The notes under the pieces are model-generated. The model made no database searches. It was not told the DNA's origin and saw only the letters and a program-made list of their open reading frames with translations. This document shows, in pieces, positions 45,765 to 54,760 of a DNA stretch of 64,000 nt (positions are counted from its first letter, which is position 1; every line of letters starts with the position of its first letter). The DNA lies in contig NZ_JAQTHX010000002.1 in assembly GCF_029433335.1 (NCBI RefSeq), positions 62,001 to 126,000 on the forward strand, written 5' to 3'. The position numbers were made by a program, and so were the translations under genes. The stretch comes from Bifidobacterium sp. ESL0745. GTDB taxonomy: Bacteria > Actinomycetota > Actinomycetes > Actinomycetales > Bifidobacteriaceae.

Positions 45765-46544
45765 ATGCGGTTACGTAATAAAATTTATTGGTGCATAGGA
45801 ATCATAGTTTTGTACTATGCCATCGGCAGAGTAATCCCGAAACAACCTGAATTGTTAAATTCCATCGCGGGATTGGTGTACGCCGTTGCAACAGCGGTTG
45901 TCGTTTTTATCATTTTAAGGACGACAAAGGTGTCAGTTCCTTCAGTGATGAAAGGCCAATCCGGAGTCAAACAGGTGTTTTATTGGGCTTGCGGCATTAT
46001 CCTGATAGCGTTCACGTTTCTTGCCGTCGATGTAATCGAAAACGCCCTTAGCGTCTTCGACCTCTTAGACACCTCGATATCAGCGTTCTGGACCATGACA
46101 TTCACGGCCTGTAAGGCAGGCATCTTCGAGGAATTCCTCACTCGCGGCCTGCTATTCGACATCTTTCACGCGTTCACTGCCAGGTCACGTTTCACCTTGC
46201 TATGGAGTTCGCTGGGGAACAGCGCCATTTTCGCATCCATGCATCTGATGAATATCATAACTGTCGGCCAAAGCGTGGAATCCACATTGCAACAAGTGCT
46301 TTATACTTTTGCGATGGGCCTCACGTTCTCGTTCCTGAGGGTACTGAGCAACGGTCTGAGTTTAGGGGCCGTAGTCCATGCCATCGTTGATTTCCAAGTC
46401 ACTATCACCGGCCCAACACGATCGGGCGACTGGAGAGCAATTGTGGTTATGTCTGCAGCGTGGTTCATCCCCGCGGTGTTGCTGCTAGCCTTCATGCCCG
46501 CCCGTAAGCACGTAAACGAAACGGCAAAGCTAGCCAAGGAATAA
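45765..46544 (+). CDS. CPBP-family intramembrane metalloprotease (Abi/CAAX-like)
   Basis: 259 residues with about seven hydrophobic helices. CPBP motifs are all visible: EEFLTRGLLF (Glu-Glu-x3-Arg, about 124-133), FASMHLMN (second, His, about 161) and AVVHAIVDF (third, His-x3-Asp, about 204-212). Members cleave membrane substrates; in Firmicutes many protect against bacteriocins or process peptides. ATG 45765 has only a weak GAG upstream. CGTTCTAT, a variant of the motif in the neighbouring promoters, lies at 45696-45703. Possibly works with the adjacent YhgE-like protein in envelope defence (inference). Confidence 0.88.
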   Translation: MRLRNKIYWCIGIIVLYYAIGRVIPKQPELLNSIAGLVYAVATAVVVFIILRTTKVSVPSVMKGQSGVKQVFYWACGIILIAFTFLAVDVIENALSVFDLLDTSISAFWTMTFTACKAGIFEEFLTRGLLFDIFHAFTARSRFTLLWSSLGNSAIFASMHLMNIITVGQSVESTLQQVLYTFAMGLTFSFLRVLSNGLSLGAVVHAIVDFQVTITGPTRSGDWRAIVVMSAAWFIPAVLLLAFMPARKHVNETAKLAKE

Positions 46545-46665
46545 ACCTTCTGTGCTGACCATCGCCGGTTCCATACCTAGACCCTGATATTGCGTATGCC
46601 AGAAGTCGATCAATATGTATTTTGCAATAACGCAAATTCTTCCTGGCCTTACCAACACGAATGCA

Positions 46666-46708
46666 AAAGCCTTCGAATCCCTATTGATATCAACGGTTCG
46701 AAGGCTTT
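46666..46708. terminator. Bidirectional terminator
   Basis: AAAGCCTTCGAA (46666-46677) and TTCGAAGGCTTT (46697-46708), perfect stem between the convergent CPBP and LOG genes. Confidence 0.8.
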
Positions 46709-46769
46709 CGTATTATCAAATCAGCGACATCACCCCGCGGGCGAACATTGTCGGCACGCGGCCGGCAAC

Positions 46770-47366
46770 CTACTTTCGTTCGGGGAACGTGCGGACCTTG
46801 GGAGGCTGATAGGTAGCAGCGAAACGGGTGATCTCGTCGACAGAATCAGTCACCAGCAGCTTGGAACGGTCAGCGGCAGTAAGGAAACCAGCTGATACCA
46901 TAACGTCATACATTTGCGCCAACGGACGCCAGTACCCGTCCAAGTCGAACAGCACACAGGGCTTGTTGTTCAAGCCGATGCGCGACCACGAAATCGCTTC
47001 CGCAATTTCCTCCAGCGTGCCGGGGCCGCCAGGGAAGGCAATAAGCACGTCGCCGAGCTCCATCATCCGGCGCTTGCGCTCGTCCATGTCATCGACGACC
47101 TCCATCGTCGTCAGGCCTTTCGCCGCGGCGTTGCGGTCGATGAGCATCTGCGGCATGATGCCATGCACCTTCCCGCCACCGTCGAGCACCGCCTGCGCCA
47201 CAACGCCCATCAGCCCGACGCCGCCGCCGCCGTACACCAGCTCGTCGTTGTTCGCCGCGACCCACTCGCCAAGCCGCTTCGCCGCAGCCGCATACTTCGG
47301 ATCATCCCCGCTTGCCGCGCCACAATACACCGTAATCTTCATTCTGTTCTCATCTGCCATGTCCAT
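46770..47366 (-). CDS. LOG-family Rossmann-fold nucleotide phosphoribohydrolase (TIGR00730)
   Basis: 198 residues. VYCGAASGDDPKY (about 12-24), YGGGGVGLMGVVAQAVLDGGG (about 44-64) and the family signature PGGPGTLEE (about 113-121, catalytic Glu/substrate loop) are complete. The family releases the base from cytokinin-type or other nucleoside 5'-monophosphates. The start is either ATG 47366 or ATG 47345 (MKITVYCG, closer to the family start). Very close divergent arrangement with the FokI-like gene: 16 or 37 bases between starts. Core gene disturbed by, or adjoining, the restriction-modification insertion. Confidence 0.9.
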   Translation of the reverse strand: MDMADENRMKITVYCGAASGDDPKYAAAAKRLGEWVAANNDELVYGGGGVGLMGVVAQAVLDGGGKVHGIMPQMLIDRNAAAKGLTTMEVVDDMDERKRRMMELGDVLIAFPGGPGTLEEIAEAISWSRIGLNNKPCVLFDLDGYWRPLAQMYDVMVSAGFLTAADRSKLLVTDSVDEITRFAATYQPPKVRTFPERK

Positions 47367-47382
47367 AACCTACAATTATATT

Positions 47383-49122
47383 ATGCAATCTAGAACATTC
47401 GGTTGGATACAGAATCCTGGCAAATTCGAGAATTTACAACTCGCGGTCCAAGCACTTGACGCGAAATCACCAACCTATGATTCACTGAAAAACTCATGGA
47501 TACAGCGCTATATCGCATTCCCGGCACAGAAAAATACATTGCAAAGAAAGCTCGACTCAAGTGAGTCAACTTTCACCTATAAAGAGTTGGTAGGCACCAA
47601 CCGGGACAAAACCGGAGCCTCCGCGAAGACTCGTCAGGAATCAGTCGCCGACGGCCTCCTGCGGGTCGCCATAACCCCACAACGTTATCAGGTCAACCAC
47701 AAACATTGGATTGACACTTGGTCCGCCGACGGATTTTTAAGATGGGCAGTAAGTCTCGGATTTTTCAAATATAACCGCGAACATGATTCGTTCACCATCA
47801 CCTCGTTCGGCAGGCAATTCAGCCGCGCAGAACAAAACTCACAGAAGTATATTGATATTCTCACCGCCGCAATGATGAGCTACGCACCAGCCACACGGAT
47901 ACTTGCCCTGCTCAGCGATGGCAATGAACACACAAAATTCGATTTGGGTTCCCATTTGGGCTTCATCGGCGAGGCGGGCTTCACCTCTTACGATGAGAAT
48001 CTCATGCTTGAATGGTACCAGCAGGCTTCAGATAGTGAGAAAAAAGATATACGGGCCAATACTGAAGGTACAAGTGACAAATACGCCCGTGGCATCGTCA
48101 ATTGGCTTATTGGACTAAGATTGGCAAAAAGAATAGACAATGATTCCGATACCGTTTTCCCTCATTATCAAATTACTGCCAAAGGAATAAGCTCTCTCAC
48201 AAGCAGCACTGGCCATGGAGGACATCCGCGACAAGCGAAAAGAGTCCTCTGGGAATCATTGGGAACGGCAATACCAAATAAGGATTACATCAGGACACGT
48301 CGAGCTCGAATCCTTGTCTTGTTAGGCAACAGCCACTCCTTGAGAAGCATTATGGATGAGCTTAATTCACAAGGATTCAACGACGGGGCAGAAATCATCA
48401 AATCAGATGTGCGCGGCCTCATCAATTGCGGAATTCGTATAGAACATTCGGATGATTACTCTCGCCTAGTACTTAAGGATCTGCTTGAACCTATGGACAT
48501 TCCGGCAATCAATGTTACGGAAAAGATCAAGGCACAGGCATTCTCCGACGAGAAAAACACAATCTTGGAAAGAACTAGTCTCGATGAAAAATATTATGCG
48601 CTATTGGATTATACGCAGGACGGCGTTCACAAATCCCGTGACCTTGAAGAACTCACGGCAGAATTTTTCAAAAACGTCTATGGACTAAAAGCTTTTCATT
48701 TGGGAGGTGGACGCAGGCCTGACGTTATCGCCTACAACCATAATTTTGGCTTGATCATCGATACCAAAGCATACATAAATGGTTATGGGAAAAACATCAA
48801 ACAAGCAGACGAAATGCTGAGGTATGTGCAAGACAACCAACGTAGAAGTACACAAAGAAACCATACAGCATGGTGGGATAAATTTGAATATGACGATATT
48901 GCAAAAGACCAATATTATTTTGTTTGGATTTCTGGTACGTTCACTGCAAATTTTGCAGAACAAATAGGCTATGTTGCCAGAGAGTCAGGATCCACTGGTG
49001 GGGCACTTACTGTCAAAGAGATGCTGATCGGCGGAGACCTCATCCAAAAAGGCGAGCTTTCCGTTGATGAGCTTCCCTCCCGAATCAACAACCAGGAAAT
49101 AATACTCAGCCAAAGGCAATAG
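47383..49122 (+). CDS. FokI-like type IIS restriction endonuclease
   Basis: 579 residues, essentially the length of FokI (583). The N-terminal DNA-recognition part matches FokI in order: RTFGWIQNPGKFENL (4-18), TYKELVGT (65-72), SADGFLRWAVSLGF (114-127), HTKFDLGSHLGF (183-194), GTSDKYARGIVNWL (229-242), RTRRARILVL (304-313). The C-terminal cleavage domain has HLGGGRRPD (439-447) then LIIDTKAY (457-464), giving the PD-D-TK catalytic set (Asp447, Asp460, Lys462), and GGDLIQKGELS near the end. Probable recognition GGATG with cleavage downstream, by homology only. Start at ATG 47383 because homology begins there. No Shine-Dalgarno; TACAAT lies 7 bases upstream, suggesting a leaderless mRNA. AT-richer than the neighbours. 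Convergent with its methylase. Confidence 0.93.
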   Translation: MQSRTFGWIQNPGKFENLQLAVQALDAKSPTYDSLKNSWIQRYIAFPAQKNTLQRKLDSSESTFTYKELVGTNRDKTGASAKTRQESVADGLLRVAITPQRYQVNHKHWIDTWSADGFLRWAVSLGFFKYNREHDSFTITSFGRQFSRAEQNSQKYIDILTAAMMSYAPATRILALLSDGNEHTKFDLGSHLGFIGEAGFTSYDENLMLEWYQQASDSEKKDIRANTEGTSDKYARGIVNWLIGLRLAKRIDNDSDTVFPHYQITAKGISSLTSSTGHGGHPRQAKRVLWESLGTAIPNKDYIRTRRARILVLLGNSHSLRSIMDELNSQGFNDGAEIIKSDVRGLINCGIRIEHSDDYSRLVLKDLLEPMDIPAINVTEKIKAQAFSDEKNTILERTSLDEKYYALLDYTQDGVHKSRDLEELTAEFFKNVYGLKAFHLGGGRRPDVIAYNHNFGLIIDTKAYINGYGKNIKQADEMLRYVQDNQRRSTQRNHTAWWDKFEYDDIAKDQYYFVWISGTFTANFAEQIGYVARESGSTGGALTVKEMLIGGDLIQKGELSVDELPSRINNQEIILSQRQ

Positions 49123-49166
49123 CCGCCTGCAGCTCGACAGGCAGTTAACTTCTTTATTCTGTTTAT

Positions 49167-49224
49167 AATTTCCCTGTTGCTGTTGTATTGCACAGAACGC
49201 CGATACAACAGCAACAGGAAAATT
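49167..49224. terminator. Bidirectional terminator between endonuclease and methylase genes
   Basis: Twenty-two-base arms (49167-49188 and 49203-49224) with one mismatch, flanked by A/T-rich ends. It protects each gene from read-through and antisense. Confidence 0.85.
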
Positions 49225-49226
49225 AT

Positions 49227-51224
49227 TCAGTAATTTGTAATCAGCACCTCATCGCTTCTGGCTGGCTTGGTGTTATATGACGAATGCGCATAACTGGCGT
49301 TAATATGATGAACGTTATAAGCCTTCGACCATTGCTGCAATGATTCGTTAACCGCCCCTTTATGGGAAAGAACATTACTCATGGCAAATCGAATGCCCCT
49401 GCCGTCCAAAGCATCAAGCATATTGTAAAGTTCGTGCTCTTGCTTCTGCGTCCAGTTGACAAACCCACGGTTCCCATCATTATAATTTCCTGTCGTAATG
49501 AGGTAAGGGGGATCGGCATATACGAAAGACCGCTCTGTTAAATGGCTTGTATCGACCTTGGTGAAATACAGATCCTGGAAAATGGCATCAATCGAATTGA
49601 GTTTGTTGACAAAACGGACAAGGTTGCCAGCCATTCGGTTGGAAAAATGACTGCGCCGATATCCGAAAGGATTGTTGAATTCAAGATTATTATTGAAACG
49701 CATTTGGTAGTTAAAGCTATACGAAGTCAAGACGTAAAGTTCCAGAGGATCGCCAGATTCGTTATAGTGCTCCCGAAAATCGATAAACGCTTCTCTGTTT
49801 TCTTTTGTCAATCCCCACTCACCTATAATATCTCGAATCTCAGCGATTAGTTCAGACGGATCCTTCCCTTGAAAATAGCGGAAAACTTCATTCACTTTTG
49901 TGTTGATGTCGTTGAAGACAACCCGATCGGCATTCACATTGATCCCGACATTGGCTCCTCCGGAAAACAAATCAACGAAGACATCGCTGGTCTTGGGGAA
50001 AAATCTGAACAGTTGAGGGAGCAATTTATGTTTGCCGCCAATATAATTCAAAGGACTTTTAATAAAACCGTATTCCTTACCCGTAGCATGGATGCCGATT
50101 TTTTTATCCAGTCTTTTAACTGTATCCATCTTTCCTTTCACTGAAACGGAATTGTGGATTACAATCGGTGAATCATCGTGAGCTGGCTGACGCTTAGGCT
50201 GGAAATAGAAAAGCATCTCCTTTACACTTGTTTTAGGATTAACAATCTTTGATTTGTATTTTTTGTACGAAATCTCACGTATATCAAGCTTCCCGTCAAT
50301 CGCATATTTGCGCAACAATGCTTGAAGGCTATCAATCGAGATGATACCATCCGTCGAATAGCTGACAACTACATGCCGTGCACATAGTCTTTTCAATAAT
50401 GATTCCATGGCGGCTTCAGCCTTAGCTTTTACCGCAAAATCGGATTTTGCCTCATCGAGGTCCCTCTGCCCGGTTTTCCCGTGTAACTTCGGATTGTCCC
50501 ACAGTGCAAGAGTCTCAAGAAGGTGATAATTGGAGCTGTATTGTCGACTATTATAAGGCGTATCAATATATATTATGTCTGGCGAGATCTGTTCCGCGAG
50601 TAAAAGCGCATCCATGCGGTATGTATAATTAACTTGGTGGTTGTTATACAATTTCGCAGGAATAAGTTCCAAATCTTTGAAGGCGCGCTTGTCCCACGAC
50701 TTTAAGTAGGCGGCATATGTACCAGTAGTATTGGAAATATAAGGAACCGCTTGAATTAACGAATTTAATAAGTAATAGAACTCATCGTCATCAATTAGCC
50801 GGGATTGCTTCCACGACTCTATTGTTTCCCTGGTATAGTCTATTCTCCTAGCATTGGTAGCAGTAAAAAACATCCGTCCAGCGGACCCAGCTGGCGAATA
50901 ATTTTCAGTCATAAAACTGCCCGGATAATTATCAGGCATTGTCGTCATCAAAAACTGAAACGGATCCTTCACACCTTGCGAAACAAGCTTGCTGAAAGAC
51001 GGACGGACATTCAAACTGATTGTGGCGCGTGAAATAACTTCAGAAAAATTGAGTATATCGTTACTAATGATAGTATATTTCGGTTTAAAGTATTGCCCGA
51101 CAACACAAGACCCTGCAAACAAATCGGCAAAGCTGTGTTCATCCCCATCTAAATGACAAGCCAACAACTCGTCAATTTGAGGAAGTAATCTACTTTTACC
51201 ACCAAGATAGCGCAATATAATCAC
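49227..51224 (-). CDS. FokI-like adenine methyltransferase, two fused MTase domains
   Basis: 665 residues, close to M.FokI (about 647). Two Dam-like N6-adenine methyltransferase domains in tandem. Domain 1: LRYLGGKSRLLPQI (4-17), SAM-binding ADLFAGSCVVG (33-43), catalytic DTPYNSRQY (221-229). Domain 2: LNYIGGKHKLLPQL (392-405), VDLFSGGANVG (417-427), catalytic DPPY (571-574), SDEVLITNY at the end. Domain 1 has Thr in place of Pro in the DPPY box, as expected for this class. Each domain methylates one strand of an asymmetric site (GGATG/CATCC in FokI). Strongly supports the identity of the neighbouring nuclease. AT-richer codon use than the core genes; no C/controller protein gene nearby. Confidence 0.95.
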   Translation of the reverse strand: MIILRYLGGKSRLLPQIDELLACHLDGDEHSFADLFAGSCVVGQYFKPKYTIISNDILNFSEVISRATISLNVRPSFSKLVSQGVKDPFQFLMTTMPDNYPGSFMTENYSPAGSAGRMFFTATNARRIDYTRETIESWKQSRLIDDDEFYYLLNSLIQAVPYISNTTGTYAAYLKSWDKRAFKDLELIPAKLYNNHQVNYTYRMDALLLAEQISPDIIYIDTPYNSRQYSSNYHLLETLALWDNPKLHGKTGQRDLDEAKSDFAVKAKAEAAMESLLKRLCARHVVVSYSTDGIISIDSLQALLRKYAIDGKLDIREISYKKYKSKIVNPKTSVKEMLFYFQPKRQPAHDDSPIVIHNSVSVKGKMDTVKRLDKKIGIHATGKEYGFIKSPLNYIGGKHKLLPQLFRFFPKTSDVFVDLFSGGANVGINVNADRVVFNDINTKVNEVFRYFQGKDPSELIAEIRDIIGEWGLTKENREAFIDFREHYNESGDPLELYVLTSYSFNYQMRFNNNLEFNNPFGYRRSHFSNRMAGNLVRFVNKLNSIDAIFQDLYFTKVDTSHLTERSFVYADPPYLITTGNYNDGNRGFVNWTQKQEHELYNMLDALDGRGIRFAMSNVLSHKGAVNESLQQWSKAYNVHHINASYAHSSYNTKPARSDEVLITNY

Positions 51225-51625
51225 CTCGACATCCTATTACATCCTTCTTCCAAAGTTACCTTGATGTACGTACAAAGTCTCACTGTAAAATATATGCTTG
51301 TACTAAAAGAAAATCGTTTTGTACTTGTCTCTCACAATCCGACATTCATGCTTTGAAGCTATTGCCATATTCAGTTTTCCAACAAGCAAGCAGAACCGTA
51401 AACAGGATAGGCAAACACATAATTAATTAGACACTGTATTATTGTCGCTTTATCCACTGTCGTCTCAAAACCACTTTGAAGATTGTCCACATTACGAAAT
51501 GAATCCGCAGGACCTTACTGCCGTCACGCATACTGCGAATTAACGGCAATACCGCACGATGCTGTCCACAAGATTTTGCGGCCCCTGCCGAGACCCAAAA
51601 GGGACAAACAAGAAGGGACATAATC
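51225..51625. other. Intergenic, right edge of the restriction-modification block
   Basis: About 400 bases, AT-rich, no gene. It contains the methylase promoter and, at its end, AGAAGGGAC for the reductase. No target duplication or att-like repeat seen. Confidence 0.45.
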
Positions 51626-52627
51626 ATGAAATATGGAATCATCGGCGCGGGAGCCATGGGGTATCGTTACGGCGTGGTGCTGCAGGAGCTCGCCGGCCAG
51701 CCGGTCGAATACGTCGACACCTGGATGCCGAATATCGACAAGGTCCGTGAGCAGGGCGGCGTCTACGTTTCGAACGATCACGAAAACCGCCACCTGGTGA
51801 AAGCCGATATTTACACTCCCGAAGAGTACGCCAAAACCGGGCACGAACCGGATGTGTGGATCATCATGGTCAAGCAGATGCAACTGGCAGAACGCCTCAA
51901 GCGCTGCGCCGATGCCGGCATCTTCAAGGATCACCAGGTCGTCTTTTCCGCGATGAACGGCTGGGGCCACTTCGAAAAGATCCTCAAATACTTCCCGAAA
52001 GAGCGCATTTACGGCGGCACCGCCATGGTCGCGTCCGTCTTCAACGGCCCCGGCGACGTCGATTTCATCGGCAAGCTCGACGCCGGCACGATGCACATCT
52101 GCGCGATGACCGAAGAGGTCACCGACATCGAGAAGCAGATGGTCGCCGAGCTCGACAAAACCGGTTTCCACCCGCAGATCACGCAGAACTTCCGCGGTAC
52201 CTGCCTGGCAAAGGTCATTTTCAATTCCGTTATCAATTCGCTGTGCACGATGTACCAGATCACGATGGGCCAGTTCGTTTCGTACCCCGGCTACAAGGAC
52301 ATGGCCACCGAGCTGATCAACGAGGCCTACGACGCCTGCGAGCGCGCCGGTTTCCAACTCATCCAGACCCGTGCCGCAGCCATTGAGGAAGTCGATTACG
52401 TCAGCCGCGTCGCCAACCCGCTGCACTATCCGTCGATGTATCAGGACATGTCGCGCGGCCGCAAGACCGAAGTCGACTACATCAACGGCTACCTCGCCAA
52501 GGTCGGCCGTGAAAACGACTGCCCCTGCCGCGTCCAGGAATTCCTGACCCACGGCGTCCACGTCGCCGAGCTCGCCTTCCAGATCCACAAGAAGGAAGCC
52601 GCCGAAAAGGCCAAGGCAGCCAAGTAA
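51626..52627 (+). CDS. 2-dehydropantoate 2-reductase (ketopantoate reductase)
   Basis: 333 residues. N-terminal NADP-binding Rossmann motif YGIIGAGAMGYRYG (about 3-16). The family catalytic Lys lies in RGTCLAKVIFNSVINSLC (about 190-207) and the acid in the C-terminal helical domain near NPLHYPSMYQDMSRGRKTEVDYING (Ser/Glu, about 272-296), all as in PanE. It reduces ketopantoate to pantoate for CoA synthesis. No other pantothenate genes are nearby, and bifidobacteria often lack a full pathway, so salvage or a related 2-ketoacid is possible. AGAAGGGAC before the ATG. Followed by a strong bidirectional terminator. Confidence 0.9.
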   Translation: MKYGIIGAGAMGYRYGVVLQELAGQPVEYVDTWMPNIDKVREQGGVYVSNDHENRHLVKADIYTPEEYAKTGHEPDVWIIMVKQMQLAERLKRCADAGIFKDHQVVFSAMNGWGHFEKILKYFPKERIYGGTAMVASVFNGPGDVDFIGKLDAGTMHICAMTEEVTDIEKQMVAELDKTGFHPQITQNFRGTCLAKVIFNSVINSLCTMYQITMGQFVSYPGYKDMATELINEAYDACERAGFQLIQTRAAAIEEVDYVSRVANPLHYPSMYQDMSRGRKTEVDYINGYLAKVGRENDCPCRVQEFLTHGVHVAELAFQIHKKEAAEKAKAAK

Positions 52628-52710
52628 CCGGTTCTCTTGCCCTTAGGCCCAAGACACTTTTGCGAAACGGGCAAACCAGCAAAACGAGACAACGGTCAGC
52701 TCGCTCTAAC

Positions 52711-52755
52711 ATAGAAAACCGCTACCAAGTAGATAACCTGGTAGCGGTTTTCTAT
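52711..52755. terminator. Bidirectional terminator
   Basis: ATAGAAAACCGCTACCA (52711-52727) and TGGTAGCGGTTTTCTAT (52739-52755), perfect 17-bp stem between convergent genes. Confidence 0.9.
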
Positions 52756-52795
52756 ATCGGAACGGACAAACAATCACCGGCTTGGCATTAAAGCC

Positions 52796-54007
52796 TCAGT
52801 CGACGAATACGTACTTCGACAGGCGCTCCATCGCTTCCTTGACGCGGGAAAGCGGGAGGGCGACGTTCATGCGGATCGCGCACGGAGCCTTGAACTGGCG
52901 GCCGTCTTGCACGGCGACGCCGACGTTCCACGCCCGCTTCAAGAGCTCATCGAGCGTGACGTTGTGGGCCTCGCACCAAGCGCTGCAGTCGAGGAAGAGC
53001 ATGTAGGTGCCTTCGGGGTGGCCGAAAGTGACCTCCGGGAAATGCTCGGCGAAATAGTCGCAGACGTAATCGACGTTGCCGGTGAGCACCTGCCGCAGCT
53101 CGTCGACCCACTCGTGGCCTTCGGGCTTGTAGGCGCCAATGAGCGCATGCATCGACAGCACGTTCATGGCGTTGTATTCCGGCTTCGCGCCCTTCGACGT
53201 GACACGGTCGCGCAGGTACTTGTTGTAAATAATGTGGTACGACCCTACAAGACCAGCCAGGTTGAAGGTCTTGCTCGGTGCGTACATCGCGGCGACGCGG
53301 TTGCGCGCGTCCTCGCTCACCGACTGGGTCGGGATGTGCTTGTGGTCGCCGAGGATTATATCGGACCAGATCTCATCGGAAATAACCACGCAATCGTTTT
53401 CGCGATAGACTTCCATCGCCTTTTCGATCTCCCACCGCTCCCAGACGCGGCCACAAGGGTTGTGCGGGCTGCAGAAGACGGCGACGTGGATGTCGTTTTC
53501 CTTGAGCTTTTTATCCATATCCTCGAAGTCCATGCGCCACACGCCGTTTTCGTCGCGCTTGAGCGGCGAATGGACGATGTGGTAGCCGTTGGATTCGATG
53601 GCGTTGGTAAAGCCGACGTAGGTCGGGCTATGCAGCAGCACGGAATCGCCGGGTGCCGCGAACGAAGTGACGGTAGAGATGACCCCGCCCAAAACGCCGT
53701 TTTCATAACCGATATCCTCAGGCTTCAGATCGGTGACGCCGTTACGCGTCTTTTGCCAGTCGATAATCGAATTGTAATACTCGTCGGTGGGGCTGAAATA
53801 GCCGAACGCAGGGTGCTTCACGCGCTTGATGATCTCGTCCTGAATCGTCGGAACGGTGGGGAAATTCATATCGGCCACCCACATCGGGATCACGTCGAAC
53901 CCGTCCTTTGGCGGATCCGGCGCAAATCCGGGCGCCGCACCCAGCCCATCGACGGCGATCGCGTCTTTGCCGTGCCGGTCCATAATCGAGGTGAAATCGT
54001 ATTTCAT
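52796..54007 (-). CDS. MalY/PatB-type cystathionine beta-lyase (PLP aminotransferase fold)
   Basis: 403 residues. PLP fold type I: PMWVADMNFPT at about 41 (the MalY/PatB signature), PAFGYFSPTDEY, LHSPTYVGFTNAIE (about 124-137), FCSPHNPCGRVW (about 179-190), VVISDEIWSDIIL (about 208-220, PLP-binding Asp) and the PLP lysine in YAPSKTFNLAGL (about 249). The final Arg region AIRMNVALP binds the substrate carboxylate. It cleaves cystathionine or cysteine conjugates to homocysteine/thiol, pyruvate and ammonia. AAAGGAGC precedes the ATG. No methionine genes alongside. Confidence 0.92.
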   Translation of the reverse strand: MKYDFTSIMDRHGKDAIAVDGLGAAPGFAPDPPKDGFDVIPMWVADMNFPTVPTIQDEIIKRVKHPAFGYFSPTDEYYNSIIDWQKTRNGVTDLKPEDIGYENGVLGGVISTVTSFAAPGDSVLLHSPTYVGFTNAIESNGYHIVHSPLKRDENGVWRMDFEDMDKKLKENDIHVAVFCSPHNPCGRVWERWEIEKAMEVYRENDCVVISDEIWSDIILGDHKHIPTQSVSEDARNRVAAMYAPSKTFNLAGLVGSYHIIYNKYLRDRVTSKGAKPEYNAMNVLSMHALIGAYKPEGHEWVDELRQVLTGNVDYVCDYFAEHFPEVTFGHPEGTYMLFLDCSAWCEAHNVTLDELLKRAWNVGVAVQDGRQFKAPCAIRMNVALPLSRVKEAMERLSKYVFVD

Positions 54008-54760
54008 TTCTGCTCCTTTATATACAGCGCCCCGCTATCGTACATGCGCTATTGCGTCCGTATGATGTCACTCTACAACTGCCAATTGCCATGAAATGCC
54101 ACAATCCCGTGTCCATGAGACGGATAATGGATCACTCGTGATATTTTCGGCAGCCTGTTCGGTAAATTCCCAAAACGTGGAATCACTTGCCAGCCTTAAT
54201 CAGCCCATTCCCCACTAACTGGATGAGCAAAATGCGACATTCCCAGCAGCAAGTGGGGTTGTTGTGCTGGTAAAAGCGCATTCTGCAATTTTAAATGCGA
54301 CTTTTCCAGCACCTATACCCCACTTACTGCGGGGAAAGACGCATCCGGCATTCCTAAATGCGACTTTTCCAGCACATCACGCCTAGGCACCGCTGGAATG
54401 CCATTAACGGCCTCCCGACTCTTTGAGCATGAACCTGAAAAAAGGCCACGCACGGTGGCGCTCCGAAGCGAGCGGAAAATGAACGGCAGCGCTCCGAGCC
54501 CAGCAAGCAGTACGCAGTGGCGCCCAAGTCCAGCAGGCAGTACATGGTAGCGAGCAAATTCAAGTAAGCAGTGCACGCGACGGCATACAGAGCCGAAGCG
54601 CGGGATTCCCCCGCTGTCACCTTGAACGGACCACGCATGGCAGGTACTTGAATCGAATAGGAAGTGCGGTTCTCGCTGTCACGTTAAACGGGCCACGCAT
54701 GGCGGTAATAATAGGAAGGCCATTCAGAACATGCGTCACCATCCAGTTACCTATCGGCAA
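54008..54760. other. Non-coding region with repeated DNA
   Basis: About 750 bases with no gene. Contains palindromic repeats at 54229-54385, imperfect tandem copies of CAGCAAGCAGTACGCAGTGG-like units of about 31 bases (54500-54590), and a direct repeat CGCTGTCAC...CCACGCATGGC at about 54612 and 54675. Looks like decayed or expanding repetitive DNA. Confidence 0.5.
54229..54385. repeat. Palindromic repeat family, left cluster
   Basis: Three partial copies of AAATGCGACTTTTCCAGCAC-type arms with an inverted GGGGAAAGACGCAT partner and a core CTATACCCCACTTACTGC. The same family (AAATGCAACTTTCCCCGCAC) reappears at 55890-56062 on the other side of the AbiEi-like gene. Confidence 0.7.

Noticed and set aside
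46828..47382. Extended N-terminus of the FokI-like protein reading through the LOG gene
   Set aside because: This part is antisense of the LOG gene; FokI homology starts exactly at the ATG at 47383.
51524..52588. 354-codon open frame antisense to the ketopantoate reductase
   Set aside because: Sense frame carries the NADP and catalytic motifs; antisense composition is an artefact.
52907..54094. 395-codon open frame antisense to the MalY/PatB gene
   Set aside because: Same reason: mirror of a high-GC gene whose sense frame is fully motif-supported.
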